DNA of 64,000 nucleotides from Candidula unifasciata (GCA_905116865.2 CAJHNH020001589.1:12501-76500); one strand, 5' to 3'; shown: positions 49,581 to 61,856, numbered from the stretch's first letter. Translations and numbers: made by a program. The notes: generated by a model from the sequence alone, not told the origin.

Positions 49581-52500
49581 GGGGGGGGGGCAGGGGGGGG
49601 GGGGGGGGGGGGTGGGGGGGGGTGGGGGGGGGGGGGTACCTACTAAAAGCATGTCATGACAAATAGTTAAATTGAGATAAAAGAATACACAAGGCATCAT
49701 GGGAATCACCAGACCATAAGACAACCAATCAAACTGATCACAAATGTACAAACAAAAGATTCAGATCATCAAGTTTAATTCCCCAATATCTTCATGAGCT
49801 GCAATGTCACTTATGTCATCAACTGGAAGAGATGTAGCATGAAATACCCTGGTGAAATGGGTCTATCACTGGCTGACAGGTTTAGGCAACATCTTTTAGA
49901 TGTGCAGAACGGTGCCCTGAAACCAGTCCTGTTGCACTATAGTTCCCAGGACCACCAAGGTGTCCACGACATGGAGGTGACAGCCATTAAATCTAGCCAC
50001 CCTTGTGACAGAGCCTGCAGGACTCTCTATTTTTTTTTTCAGCACAGTTTCTAGAATTCTTGAATTACGGCCTCTGGCATTCCACACCTATTTATTTTTC
50101 GGGCCCCACGTTTTCTTCTCATTCCACTGGCCAGACATCAACGTGGCTACTTCTGGATACTCAGTGATTTTGTGTGGTTTTGTTTGATTTATGTATGTGC
50201 TGATGAAGGCTTTTTAGCTTCAATGTTGTTTAAGCTAGAACTCAGGAAAAATGCAAAGAAACTACTAAGGAAGTTAGGATGTGAATAAGGGGCAGATAAA
50301 ATAATTAGAATTGCCGTTAAGAGGTTTCAACTTTGCTGTAAACAAACAAGCTGCCCCATATTTGCGTGCCAGTGAAAATTGCGATACATCCCTGACAGTC
50401 CCATTTGAATACTAGTGAACAAATTAACAATCCCAGCAAAATCCAGAAACATGCACACGCATAAGGCTGCAAAGTTATTTGTGTGTCCTTAAAGCAGGGC
50501 TAATCATCTGGCCGCAGATGCTTAGTAAGTGGCCCACAGATCATTTCCAGTTGTATTGAATTTGTGATCTTTGTACGCTGGGCTTAGGACCCTGGCGATC
50601 CCTATTTTTAACATTCTGGCATTGAGCAAACTTTGTTGAATAGCTCTACTTTACAGAACCAACACCAATATTACATTTGGTAGTTTGCTATTGTTTCTTA
50701 ATAGTCGTCACTCTATACCAATGTCGAAATCAACGCCGAGCAGTCGTATGCCAAAACCTGCAACTATAACGGATATTTTGGAATTACAAAAACGTTTGCA
50801 ACGCCTAAGCCACAGATGCCAACCATTTACATTTACCTTTCTGTTAATCTGGAAGCCAGCAAAATCCTTGAGACGTTTCTGCTTCTCCTGTTCTTGTCCC
50901 AAGCTGACCCAAGTGTCAGTCACTATGACATCAGCTCTGTAAGCTGCCTGCCTGGGGTCATTGCCAATGCGAAAGGAGGCTCCCGTCTGCAGCAGATAGA
51001 AGTGATCATGTTAACAGTCTCATCGTATCTCCCTTGTATCTGTCTACAGACTTACAAAGTAAAAAGAAAAATTGCAGTGGATAAACAAATTGTTCTTCAC
51101 AACAGAAATTTGCCAGAAAGTTTGTGGTCAAACATCAAAAGCAAGTGAACAATGCAAATGCACCAACAGATGTTAAAATCTGGAGAGAATTGTGCAGCAA
51201 GAAGTGACCACAGGATCTGGCCGACATTCAACACAGAGGAAAAGCAAAAAGGACAGACCTTGTAGGATATATAATCTGACCTGGCACGGTACCATCCGAA
51301 TCGGAACTCCCGGCTGGCTGCTGTAGATGGGGATGCCCCAAGTGTTGTTATGTTCGTCCTCGGCTCTGAGAAACCATAACACAGAATGTCTCTGGGTCAC
51401 CAACTGCTGTTGACTTATCAGTTCACTCTATTTCTGTCGGTCAGACGCAATAGACTTGATATTTGCATGAGACTGCAACCTGCAAAACTATCCCCCCTCA
51501 TATAAAGACAGCGCTAGAAGAATGGATTTCAGCACACAAAACAAGAAATTGATAAGACATCGACAGCATGTGAAAATGACACATTTAGCACTAGAATATC
51601 ACTTTTTGTTCAGTTTTATTTCTTTTCATGGAATATAAACTGCAGCTCCCCACAACCCCCTGAACCTGCACAGGTAACAACAGTTCTACTGGTGGGCAGT
51701 GGAAAGACAGGACCAGACTGCATTCGCCAGAAGTACTAACATTACATAGTGAATGTTGATGGTTGTGTGAAGACAACAAACTTACCTTGCCTGCAAGTTT
51801 CAATGCATCATTAGTTACAGTGGCATCTGGTTCATAGCCCTGGACACATAAATACATATGTATTACATTCATTTAACTTACAGAGCTAAAGGAGTAAGCC
51901 CCCCCCCCCCCCCCCCCCCCCCCCCAATTAGTCGACTCCTACCTATGGGGCAAACTACTGGATGTAAATTTGCTAGAGAAACCACACAACAGCCTGGGGC
52001 TGCTAGGGTTGGTTCTGCAATGGCCTGTAAAAAGGATACGCAACTAACCTAACCTATGGAGGAGGCAGTGGGTCTGTTCTGTTTTTTTCCACAATGGGGA
52101 TCTGGAACCCACACAGGAAGGTTGAGTTTTTGAGGGCCCATGCTCTATTAAAGGATAAAGGGCAGAAGAAGAAGAAGACACTCCTGTAAACAACAGTGTT
52201 TATCAATAATCCAGGTGTAAGATATCACCAAACCTTTTCCATTTATATGGAGATGGTGTACAAAGTACTTAGTCTAGCATCACCATCTGTTACTCGTCTC
52301 AGAGAAGTGGCTAAACTAGTGCTGCTGTACTGGCCAGAGCTGAAGGGAAAGTAGTTTAATTCTCCAACCATTTTTATTGATTATTCTCCTTCAAATTTTT
52401 AATTTAAAAATTTTTATGAGTTTTCAAGGGTTTTCTCAGGAATTCCCTAGCTCAATTGTTTTTCCCTTCAGGGGTTAATGGGGCAAAAGAGTTGATATGC

Positions 52501-55500
52501 TCTTACCATTTTTGTACTCCAGACCTCTCGCCTACACCTCTTCTCTTTGTATTTTCTGAGTAGATGAGAAAAAAAGATATTTACCAGAAAATACTACATT
52601 GTTTCAGATGATACAAAATCTGTATTCTCCGATGGAAGGCCACATTTGTCAGCTGATTAGGCTCAAATGTACACTATATACACGTCCTATCGCATAACTG
52701 TAATGTTCTAAATGTCTGGACCAAACAGGGAAACCCAGGCCTGATGCATGCTTTCCACACTGTCATACTAAAATGTCCAGAAGAAACAACGTTAAAGGTG
52801 TCCAATGTGCTGAAGAAGAATGTACCAATTTGTGTGATCATCAATTCCGACACCTGTAGACTGCTCACAACTGATCTTCGGGGGGCGAACCCCATATCAA
52901 GTGGGAAGCTTAACATATGGATGTGAGGTTAAGTAATCATGTGCAGGATGCGATGATTGCTTGAATGAGCCCAGGAAAAGAACACCATGTGTCGACTCTA
53001 CATTTACAGAAGCCTCCTTGAATAACAGTGAATGTCTATGATGAATGTGCCATTTACATTTAAACTTAATGTTTCATAGAGATATAAGTTAGCACTGGAA
53101 CCAACCGCTGGTGTAGCAACATTCAGATCTATTCCGATCTTGGCACAGCCGTACAGTAGAGAATGAAGAACATTATTTCCATCTCCAATCCAGGCAATCT
53201 TCAGTCCACGGAGGTAACCAAAGTGTTCCTGGACAGACAATTATACATTACTATTTAGTTTTTGAATAGATAGTTACATACTAATATTTGTTATTCATTA
53301 TTAACAACTTCCACTTTTGCTGTTAAGTGACACAGGTAGAAAAAGTTTACCTTCCAGCACTCAGTGGAAATTCTTGTTCTTCCTTTTCCTGTTTTGATTC
53401 AGAAGTGGAGGGATATATAAGTTTCTGGTTCTTGCTGTCCTATCCGTCCCAACCACTGAGAAAAAGGGTATTACAGATTTTTTTAATGCGACGAATGATT
53501 TGAGTTTAGTGGGAAGCATAGGTTTAAATTACAAGGCGAGATGTTTCACACTTGTTTATTATTTGTTCAATACACCCTTGATGTTGTCAATATTATTTGC
53601 TGTGAAATATAAACAGATTGTGGCTGTGCGCTTTTTTTAATGCAGTACAACCTTATTAATGGGAATTCCTAGGGGCCGAAAAAAAAAATCAAGAGTTCAT
53701 GTAAAATAAAATTTGTGCTTAGCGACCAATAGATGTATTACAAATAACATACCCCTGCTAAGACTAAAAGTCTGTTCACGTTAACCAAGCGTTCATCTTA
53801 AGTGAGTTTGTGTTAATAAAGTTTTACTGTATTTTATCAGATTCATTTGTATAAGTTATCCAAACTTCTTTATTTTTATTATTTATTTGAAATTCATGTA
53901 GGGTATTTGCACCTGTCGTATTTCTAAAATATGACCGTGTTAAAATAAACATGGTTGTCAGATGTATACTAGGGTAGAAAAAGATAACAGTAAATGAGCA
54001 AGAATGACATTTTAAAACGGACATCCTGTAGCTTGCAAGCAAGAACATTGAAACTACAAAAAAGAAGTGAAGTTTCACTGGCCAAAACACTGATACATTC
54101 AGAAACTTGAAGACTATCACCTGTAATGTCATGAAGTCTGCCAGAATCTGTAACGGATGAAGAAAGTCAGACAATCCACTGATAACAGGAATTCTTGCCT
54201 CGTTTGCCAGTTCATCTAAAACTTCCTGGCCATGTACTCTGGCTACAATAACATCAGCCATGGAAGTTAAAACTCTGCAATATACAGCATTACAAATCAA
54301 TTATTAACCTACAAACACAGTCATTATCTATGTCTTTCAAATAGCTACAAGAGAATGCTTTATTATCCCTTTCTTTGCAAACCTTCTTGTTGTAGCTGCA
54401 TAAAAACAGAAATAACTTTATTAAAATCCACCATCCAGCAATTTAGAAGAGGCTAAACATACTTTCTATATCAAATATACAGAGAAGTTGCTATATCTTT
54501 TTGTCAGAAATTTTTGAGTATGCTCTGATTAAATTTAAAATCTTCTTCTTCTCAGCGTTCATTGGCTCCAGTGAAAAGTTCTGGCTGTTTATCCACTTCT
54601 GGAATAGACTTAACCAGTCCTTATCTCTCAGGCAGATGCGCTCCATTTTCTGAAGAAAAATCCCTAATTAGTTTTCTTTTACAACATGTCTGTTAGGGAA
54701 GCAGTGAGTCTGAATTTTTCCCTCCAAAATGAGAAACCCGGAATTCACATGGGAAAACTGAAATAGTTCTGTATTTTATTATGAAAATAATAGTTGGGAC
54801 CAGAAGAGTGAATCTCTAATCTTTCAGTTTATTTTTTTTGAAAAAGCAAACAGAAAGTGTTTACACAATAACGATAACATACTTCATTCAACGGCTGTAA
54901 ACTGCTGCGGAAAGTTCTTGTTGTACGTCCACTTCTGGACTTTGGTTTTGTTCCAGAACATGAGTTTTGCATGCACATCTGTTTTACAGATCTGTCTTAT
55001 ATGCAGGCAAACTGTTTTTTCCTTGTCTATTAGGATGCACTTTGACTATTAAAAGAGACATCCCTAGTTAGTCGACATGCTTGTTAGCAGAGCAGTAAAT
55101 ATAAAAAAATTTTTAACCCTAAATAGGACCAGGGTCCCAAAAATAGAAATGATACACTGACTAAAGCAGCAACAGGGCCAAAAAGCATAATTTGAGACAT
55201 CAGGTTCTTATATCTATGTATGTTTTGGTATGTGAGTATTTGAAGACAATACTTGTTCTCACCTGGCTGAATCTTTGACACTTTCATTAACACCAAGGTG
55301 AATGTCGTCTGGTCCTAAAAAACAGGCACTGCCACCAAGTTTTGTCATTCCTGAAAATAGGAGGCGGTGGATGCTACAAATTTACACAACATAGAAGCAG
55401 TGATCTTGAAAAAGAAATGGCTGACAAGGTGGTTAGAGCAAGGATCTCTTCTTCTTCTTCTTCTTTGTTCATCGGCTGTGAATTCCGGCCGAAGGTCCGG

Positions 55501-58500
55501 GTTAATCGTCCGCTTGGACTTTTGGCTTTTACCTGGACCTGAGTTTTGCGTGTACAACCGTTTTGCTGTTCCCTGCCTCGCGGGCAGATGTACTTCGAGG
55601 GAAGACGTCAGGCCTATTTCTAGGATGACTGTGGCCATTGTTTTGTGTGGGTCGAGATCTGACCTTATTTGTGTGGTGTCCTCTTTGTCACCTTCTCCGC
55701 AGGTGTTGCCCCCAGGGTAACCCCTTTGGGGCAGCCCCTTGTGGAACGGTTAACTCTCGTCACGTCCTGCACATGCCTGCTTAACCCCACAACCGTATAA
55801 GGCCTCCCGCTCGACAAGGGCTGCGCCCTCCAGAGATCAGCGGGGAGCAGCCCGCGGGTTCTGGACTTTTGTGACCACACGAATAGGTACATTCTTTTTC
55901 TTTGCACGTTAGATATCTTTGACGAGCCGTTAGCACGACAGAATTTAACATCCTGCGTCAGGCATGATGTTATCTGTTTGGTCCCAACACTTGGGCGAGT
56001 GGGGTCTTTGGGTGTGTACATTTGGACTTTTTCCCATTCAGTACGATTTGTGATGGTTGGATTTTGAGCTTACTCCTGTGCCGAAGGGGCTGTTGCTATT
56101 GTGGTGTACCCCAGCCAATGGGCTGTCGCTATTGTGGTGTACCTCAGCGCGCTGACAACGACACTGAGGGTTAACAGAGGATGTACATGGGTAGAGTCTT
56201 GCTGCGAGACGCCACCACCAGGAGATGTTACTCGTCTGGATCTAGTTTTGTCGGACATTTAGGCTTAGCCAGCCAATGGACTGTTGCTGTTGTGGTGTAC
56301 CTCAGCGCGGTGATGACGACACTGAGGGTTAACAGAGGATGTACATGGGTAGAATCTTGCTGCGAGACGCCACCCCCAGGAGATGTTACTCGTCTGTGCT
56401 GCAGGTAAATCTCTAGGTCAAGGGTTGAGTCTTAGCAAAACAATGTTCTTTTCACTCCGCAATCTTTTAACCAAGGGTTGTAATTTTAGTTGTACGTTTG
56501 GTATGCACTTTACTCATGTTTCTAATGAGTTTTGATAACCTTTTTCACCCGTGCATTTGGGGGCGGGCTGATGAGAGCCACAAGGACACATCACCTCTGG
56601 GGACCGCCAAACTCCGAGATCCCCTGACAGCTCTGTTAATGCTCATTTGAGATATTATTCCTGGCGCACGACAAGGACGTGCTGCAGGGGTCTTGCGTGA
56701 GGTTCCCTAAAACTAGAACAGTGAAGGACTGGCGCCTGAGTGACGTACGGAGTATCTCCTTATACACATCATGTTGGACTTAACTTTCCCTCATGCCTGT
56801 GACCTAAATCACTGCACCACGCAAGGGCCTCTTATGCGGAAGACCTGGGTTTGATCCTCGAAAAAGGGGTGGAGATTGTTCTGTAGAGAAAACACAAACA
56901 AAAATCCAAACGTGCATATTCGGGGGTGACTGCACTGGCCATGCGGCCTGAACTCCTAAGGCCCAGAACTCCTCTGTCCCGCATCACCCTAAAAGTGGTA
57001 AATAACTGTCATTACTGCCTCTATGGGTAGTCGCCGTGGCATAGTGGCTAGACTCTCGCCCGCGGATTGGAAGGTCTCTGGGTTCACTTCCTGACATTTC
57101 AAGACTTTGACTACCAGGTCTTGAATGGGTACGGGTGCAGTCCCAGGAAGTAAAAGTGGCCGCGACCACATCACCCATCTTGTGCCGATTAGTCTATAAA
57201 AATATAGGTCTAGCCCTATAAGCCTAAAGGTGTGGAAAAGGGGTCTTTACTTTTACTTTCCATTTCTTACTGCCTCTATGTACCGCTTTACTGGGGTGGG
57301 ATGGTCGAGGTTTGAAGCCTGAAGATATAGAATCTGCAGGTTAGAATTTCCATTTTGATCTCTGACAGAAAAAAATTGATCGTCTTACCGAGGATTCGAA
57401 CCAGGGTCTCCAAAATAATTGGCAAATACAGCCAATACATTTTTTTAGAAACTGATGGCACAAAGAAAAATATTTTATGTTCTATGTGTGTTGATGAAGT
57501 AATTTATATTAAACTAGTGGTTCAATACATTCTTCTTTTTCTTAATCTTCATTGTTTGCTCAGGTGATCTTCTTCTTCATGTACTGACAGAAGGGTATGG
57601 TTATTCCTCCACTTTTGGACTTTAGTCTTGTTCCAGTACTTGAATTTTGTGTACACATCCATTTTAGAGATATGTAAAATGTATGCAGACTGTCAGTTCC
57701 TCATCTCTCAGGTAGATGCTCTCTGACTTCTGAGGAAATATCTGTAACTAGTTGCCTTTTATGACCTTAGTGATATGGAGGCAGTGGGGCCCACATATGA
57801 AGTTTGCCTAGGTAATCACAAGCGTTGTTCCTGTTTAAAGCATAGCTGTGATATTTTGCACCTTCTAGCCAACACTGGTCATTTGGTTTAGCCTTCTGAG
57901 ATAGAGAGAATGGTTCAGGATCGAATTAAGTGGCGACAGTTTGTATCTGTCTCTGGGCGTGATGAGGATTGATTGATTGGGTGCTCAGTGCATTCAGTTA
58001 TGACAAGCAATTTTCTGGAATGCACTTCTTAGCCTCTGACTGTCCCCTTTGCCTTTAGGGTTCTGGTGCCTCATTTCGGAGGAAAATAAAGAAACCCACT
58101 GCTCTCTAACAAGATGGTTAATTAAGGATCTGATTAAATCGGACATGTTAGGCTGAAAGGTGCAGATAGAACAGTTTATCTGTAAACCAAAAAACAATGT
58201 ACCCATCACCTTTTTAAGGGTGAACAAAAATAAAAAGAAAACCAACATGATTGATCTAGAAGAAGCAATCTATTGTTTTATCAAACTTGGAGGTGATCAA
58301 CATGATTCAGACACATCAGGAAAGATCAACGTAATTCAGTAAGATCTCTTGAGATTTTGTATAGCAGTAATAAATTATTTTTTCATTTACATTATAAAAA
58401 CTGTTTTGGAAAAAGCTTGCATGTAAACAAATAAATTGCAACAATTCCACACATACCCATTTCTGCCGATAGTCTTGTACGTGTACTTCGCTTCTGAAAG

Positions 58501-60911
58501 ACCAAAGCAGCTGATTTACCAACCAGAGGCTGAAAAATCTGCAACGGAAATGTCATTGCTACTTTTGATGAAAGAACATTCAAATTCCTACTGGTTCACT
58601 GGAAGGATAAGAAGCAACACTAAAGAGATACAGCCATAGTCACTAAGGTAACCATGTGTCAATTCCTCCTCACCAAAAATGGCTGACGCATTTCATTTCT
58701 GGGAACAGCTTTTTCATATAAATTTATAGACAGTCACAGTCACCTGCTGATGAAAAATACAAAAAAGTTAGTTACGTACCCTTTACAGGATAATGCAAAA
58801 CAACCACAGCATTTATTTGGCTGTTGTGATTTTTATAAGCAAATTTTATGTTCAGTAGTTTGCCGTTGCTGTCTGAAAGATGGGCTCTCGACACCACTGT
58901 CAAAACCAACGCAAGGTGAAAAATCCCCTGCAGCTGGGACCGAACCCAGCATTACGAAGAGAAATATGAAACAAGTGAAAAAACTGAACTGGTTCAACCA
59001 ACTAATGAGAAGGATCAAACAATGCTGGCAGCAGACAGCCTAAAAATGTAAATACAAAGAAGCAGATTGAAACCTAGAAGAAAATTAATTGAAGGAGTCT
59101 CTGACAGTTTAGGACTTCACAGTATCACAGCAGACCAAACAGCTAAGCATGTCTTGGCTTGGCTACCTATCATTTTGTAAACTGCCTAAGGTAGACATTG
59201 ACATAAGACAGAAAAAGACAACATGTGATGGTTATTTGGAAATTTAAAAAAAATAAAAAACTCTGCAAATGAACACACAAATCGGCTATCCTCCAAATAA
59301 CGGTCCTAAATTATTGAGGGGACAATATACCATAACAGAGCCTCAGTCACGTGTCAATTACTTCCGGGGACTATAACGCCACCGCCAAATTGCGAACTTC
59401 CTCCGACTTCCGCCACCGCTGAGAGTATCCCCCACGCCACTCACGCGCTGTGGATTGGGGCTAAACTAGATGGCTAGGACTCACGAGCAAATAAAATGAA
59501 GGAAGCTGCAAGAGATGCGGTAGCTGCCGCTCGTGAGTCCCAGCCATCTAGTTTAGCTTCAATCCATGGCGTGGGGAATACTCTCGACGGTAGCGGAAGT
59601 CGGCAGAAGTGCCCAATTTAAGACGACGGAAGTGCGCAATTGACACATGACTAAGGCTCTGTTAGGGTATATTTTCCGCCTCGATAATTTAGGACCATTT
59701 TTCGGAGGATAGCCCGCAAATCTTAATATAAGAGAAGGATGTGATTGTCAAAACTGATGGTGGTCTTAAAATGGAAGCTAATATTTCTGATCTGTCTGGA
59801 CCTACTTCTCCATTGTCTTTGATTCTTGTCTTGAGGTCTTTGGCCGTCCACAAAAACTGCTTGATGTCTTCACTCTTGAAGTGATTCAAACTGAGAAAGT
59901 CTCGTCCAACAAGGCTGTGTGCATGCCTGTATTGTGAGAAATTATAATTCAATTAATGTCTTCCTTCATAGGTAAACTTTACAGTCTTGTTTAGTCTTTC
60001 CTCTTATACCATTGGATGTAAAGGTGTTTTAGTCTTTTCTTTTCTACCCTGGAATGTAGAGGTATTGTTGCCTTGTTCAGTTTCCCTCTTCTGCTCTGGG
60101 ATGTAGAGGTATCTTTTTGTTTAGTCTCTCCTTCTCTACACTGGGATGTAGAGGTTTTTGAATCTTGTTTGGTTTTCCCTCTTCTACTGTGGGATGTATA
60201 GGTATCTTACAGTCTTGCGTCTTCTACCCTGGAATGTAGAGGTATCTCATAGCTTTCTGTCTTTTCTCCTCTACCCTAAGGTGAAGAGGAATCTAATAAT
60301 CTTGTTTAATCTGTCCTCTGCTATGCTAAAGTACCTTACAGCAATGTTAATCTTGTCTTTTCTCCCCTGGGATGTAGAGGTACTTTACAGTCTAGTCACA
60401 ATGAAAACAAACATTGGGGGGTGGGGGGGGGGAGTGTCATTCAACACCCTTAGACAATGTTTCGGAAGGAAGACCTCAATAGGGCAAAGATTTAAGTGCA
60501 AGAGCAATTTATATATATATATATATATACACACACAGGGCCAAATTTAGGCATGCACAGCGTTAGCAAAATTCTGAGGATGGCATCCCTTCGCCCACAG
60601 CCGTTAATGGATTGGGGGGGGGGGGGGGGAAACTCCACAGGTTCTGGCGCCCAGGCGTCTCATCTGTGTAGTATGCCAACGTTATCAATCGTCATAACCA
60701 AATCAGAGGTGTATCTAGCCCTTCACTAAAAACCTTACCCTTTGTCCGGTTCCACTGTCTCCATCAGGTCAGACTTGGTGGCCGTGTTCGTGGACGCAGA
60801 GAAGACCCCAAACCTGGCGACACCAGAATCTTTCATAACCACCCTCGTTGTTGAATTTGGCAGACTTTCCGACAGCCGCTTCAGCATGCAGAGGGTCACA
60901 ACACTTCTCAT
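47203..60911 (-). CDS. OTC: OTC, ornithine carbamoyltransferase, mitochondrial (10 coding exons, 383 aa)
   Basis: Coding exons in transcript order: 60911-60739, 59926-59806, 58538-58457, 55350-55263, 54274-54121, 53228-53106, 51839-51786, 50986-50837, 49365-49228, 47271-47203. They total 1152 nt with consistent phases. Function: carbamoyl phosphate + ornithine to citrulline in the mitochondrial matrix. Seen: a basic, Ser/Thr-rich N-terminus without early acidic residues (transit peptide), carbamoyl-phosphate motif STRTR (residues 116-120), HPLQ (194-197), GDGNN (221-225), TDTW with ornithine-loop VSLG (288-295) and the catalytic HCLPRK (328-333). Human OTC is 354 aa. The extra length is N-terminal. 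The start is the first ATG in the open frame, with A at -3. Odd: the loop reads SLG where human has SMG, and exon 6 ends on a weak GTTGGT donor. The last exon (22 aa, [10 protein letters not shown]) is the least certain. Confidence 0.94.
47840..48000 (-). repeat. SINE family A partial copies (also 48480-48620)
   Basis: GTGAGGCAGCTGATGCACTC, CCACAATTAGTCAG, TACGACATGCTTGTTGGCGAGGCAG. The same order recurs at 48480-48620. OTC intron 9. The rest of 48620-49200 shows nothing clear except a tRNA-like stretch near 49035. Confidence 0.6.
49530..49636. repeat. 107-bp G-rich tract
   Basis: Almost pure G on the plus strand with single A, CA and T interruptions, in OTC intron 8. Confidence 0.95.
49785..50065 (+). 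mobile_element. Penelope-like element fragment (GIY-YIG nuclease)
   Basis: Encodes [20 protein letters not shown] followed by [15 protein letters not shown] and DMEVTAIK, the CxxxxVxYxIxCxxCxxxYxGET...RFxxH pattern of Penelope GIY-YIG domains. The initial GIY-type residues are altered. OTC intron 8. Confidence 0.7.
50495..50648. mobile_element. Small hAT-type MITE remnant
   Basis: CAGGGCTAATCATC at the left and GTTGAATAGCTCTA at the right are diverged versions of the TIRs of the hAT at 15199-16557, about 154 bp apart. No clear target duplication. Confidence 0.45.
51899..51925. repeat. Poly-C tract
   Basis: C27 in OTC intron 6, just 5' (on the minus strand) of exon 7, followed by a partial SINE A end at 51926-51955. 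Confidence 0.9.
52735..52965 (+). repeat. Dispersed repeat family E
   Basis: GTCCAATGTGCTGAAGAAGAATGTACC ... GATCTTCGGGGGGCGAACCCC ... ATCATGTGCAGGATG is homologous to the reverse complement of 55750-55930, at DNA level and in translation. OTC intron 6. Confidence 0.65.
54540..54755 (-). repeat. SINE family A copy
   Basis: TCTTCTTCTTCTCAGCGTTCATTGG to AACCCGGAATTCACATGGG. OTC intron 4. Confidence 0.7.
54885..55140 (-). repeat. SINE family A copy
   Basis: TTCAACGGCTGTAAACTGCTGCGGAAAGTTC to GACCAGGGTCCC, ending about 120 bp from OTC exon 4. Confidence 0.75.
55445..55640 (-). repeat. SINE family A copy, then family E material
   Basis: CTTCTTCTTCTTCTTTGTTCATCGGCTGTGAATTCCGG to CTTCGAGGGAAGACG. 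It passes at about 55600 into sequence shared with 28640-29000 and, at 55740-55930, with 52740-52960. Confidence 0.7.
56085..56410. repeat. Tandem duplication, about 160 bp, two units
   Basis: GTGGTGTACCTCAGCGCG ... ACACTGAGGGTTAACAGAGG ... CTTGCTGCGAGACGCCACC ... GAGATGTTACTCGTCTG occurs at 56135-56240 and 56290-56398, with a partial third head at 56098. OTC intron 3. Confidence 0.85.
57021..57260 (+). repeat. tRNA-derived SINE
   Basis: A-box-like CGTGGCATAGTGGCTAGAC and B-box-like GGGTTCACTTCC about 35 bp apart, then a body ending CATCACCCATCTTGTGCCG ... TAGGTCTAGCCCTATA ... GTGTGGAAAAGGGG. Same family as 62861-63125. OTC intron 3. Confidence 0.8.
57565..57815 (-). repeat. SINE family A copy
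   Basis: TCTTCTTCTTCATGTACTGAC to GGAGGCAGTGGGGCCCACATATG. OTC intron 3. Confidence 0.7.
58990..59175 (+). mobile_element. LINE ORF2 C-terminal fragment
   Basis: Plus strand encodes [20 protein letters not shown], paralogous to the 190-450 fragment (RRRWIEGVTDNLRLHNITA). OTC intron 2. Confidence 0.5.
59284..59714. mobile_element. Foldback MITE with near-exact TSD (GGCTATCCTCC family)
   Basis: 431 bp, ends GGCTATCCTCC and GGAGGATAGCC, long arms meeting at a centre near 59500 (ACTAGATGGCTAGGACTCACGAG and its mirror). The flanks CACAAATC and CGCAAATC are an 8-bp duplication with one change. OTC intron 2, 91 bp from exon 2. Confidence 0.9.
59990..60390. repeat. Tandem repeat, about 40-50 bp period
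   Basis: About nine units of TTTTCTACCCTGGGATGTAGAGGTATCTT type with variable spacers, in OTC intron 1 directly 5' of the exon 2 acceptor region. Confidence 0.85.
60618..60629. repeat. Poly-G tract near OTC exon 1
   Basis: G-run in OTC intron 1 (another at 60417-60432, with an (AT)n/(AC)n run at 60509-60537). Confidence 0.8.
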
Positions 60912-61149
60912 GATTTGTGATATAGGATAACACAATTATGAATTTTTACAAAGTCTGCTGGCTTTACGGGTGCCGGGGAGGTGCGAATCAGATTAAAGCC
61001 AATTGCTGGGCAACTGACAGACGGTGCCTTCAAACTTCAACAATTCTTAAGTGTGGCCTTGAACCTTCACCTTGACCTAAACGGTGTTTCCCAAAGAAAT
61101 TGATAAATAAAAAATGCATTGCCGACTTCGGAGTTGAGTAGAGTCAAGA

Positions 61150-61260
61150 ATTGACATCACAGCAATCGGGGCATTCCCATGAGCAATCCGTCCTCATCTT
61201 CAGCAGCCAGTGCAGAGTTCCAATACACTAAGCACTTTGCGAATGGCTGCCAGGATATGC
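61150..61260 (-). mobile_element. LINE 3'-end fragment (CPDC tail)
   Basis: The minus strand encodes SWECPDCCDVNS then stop, matching the 24520 LINE terminus. Confidence 0.55.
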
Positions 61261-61443
61261 AGGTTTATGGGTTTAAACAACGGATCAACATAATGGCACA
61301 AGGGTAACCCATAAGTGCTCCGATCTACTTCTAACTCGAGCCTGATTCCGAAATTTTAAGCGCAGTGCACGAACTCCGTAGCACCGGCGAGGATCCTGAA
61401 ATACTTTGGGTAAATTTTGCCCTTGCAGCGCTGTTAGGCTACT

Positions 61444-61482
61444 CCACGGCCAGCTCCAGATTTATACTGGAGCTGGCCGTGG
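61444..61482. repeat. Perfect 16-bp hairpin
   Basis: CCACGGCCAGCTCCAG, 7-nt loop ATTTATA, then its exact complement. Flanked by the direct repeat GGCTACTC. Confidence 0.95.
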
Positions 61483-61706
61483 GCTACTCTTTTCGATTTA
61501 CAACATAATAGGTATCGTCAGTCGTTTTACGCTTGTGGATCTTTTGAAGAGGAGATAGGAGCACCAGTGGACCTGTCCGGCTGGAGTGCTGTAAAGATAA
61601 TCCTCACTAATCAGCTGTATCCTACTCAGATCTGTGCGCTGTGAACTTTGTTTGTCGATGTTGTTCTTGATACATTTTTCTTTCATTAGGTTAATTAGCC
61701 CTCGTT

Positions 61707-61856
61707 ATGGCTCCCAAGAAAGTGAAAAGTGTTAGTGACAGTGGTGTAAAGAAACATAAGTGTGTTTCAGTAGAAACGATGAAGAAAATAATCCCTGGAC
61801 ATGAGAATGTTGTCCGTGTCTCTGATCTCGTCAAGCAGTCTGACATGGCTAAGTAA
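61707..61856 (+). pseudogene. pogo/Tigger-type transposase N-terminus, truncated
   Basis: A 49-aa open frame MAPKKVKSVSDSGVKKHKC then VSVETMKKIIPGHEN and VVRVSDLVKQ looks like the start of a CENP-B-type helix-turn-helix (pogo/Tigger). It stops before the rest of the domain, and no DDE part is seen downstream. Confidence 0.5.

Noticed and set aside
51241..51420. Extra OTC exon between exons 7 and 8
   Set aside because: The human alignment is contiguous across the exon 7-8 junction ([10 protein letters not shown] then [10 protein letters not shown]), so nothing is missing.
57021..57095. Additional tRNA genes at 57021, 62861 and 49035
   Set aside because: A- and B-box-like words are present but acceptor stems do not pair and a SINE body follows. 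Only 62290-62362 folds as a true tRNA.
60911..60935. OTC start eight codons further upstream
   Set aside because: The open frame extends there, but the codon is TTG. The first ATG is at 60911 with a good context.
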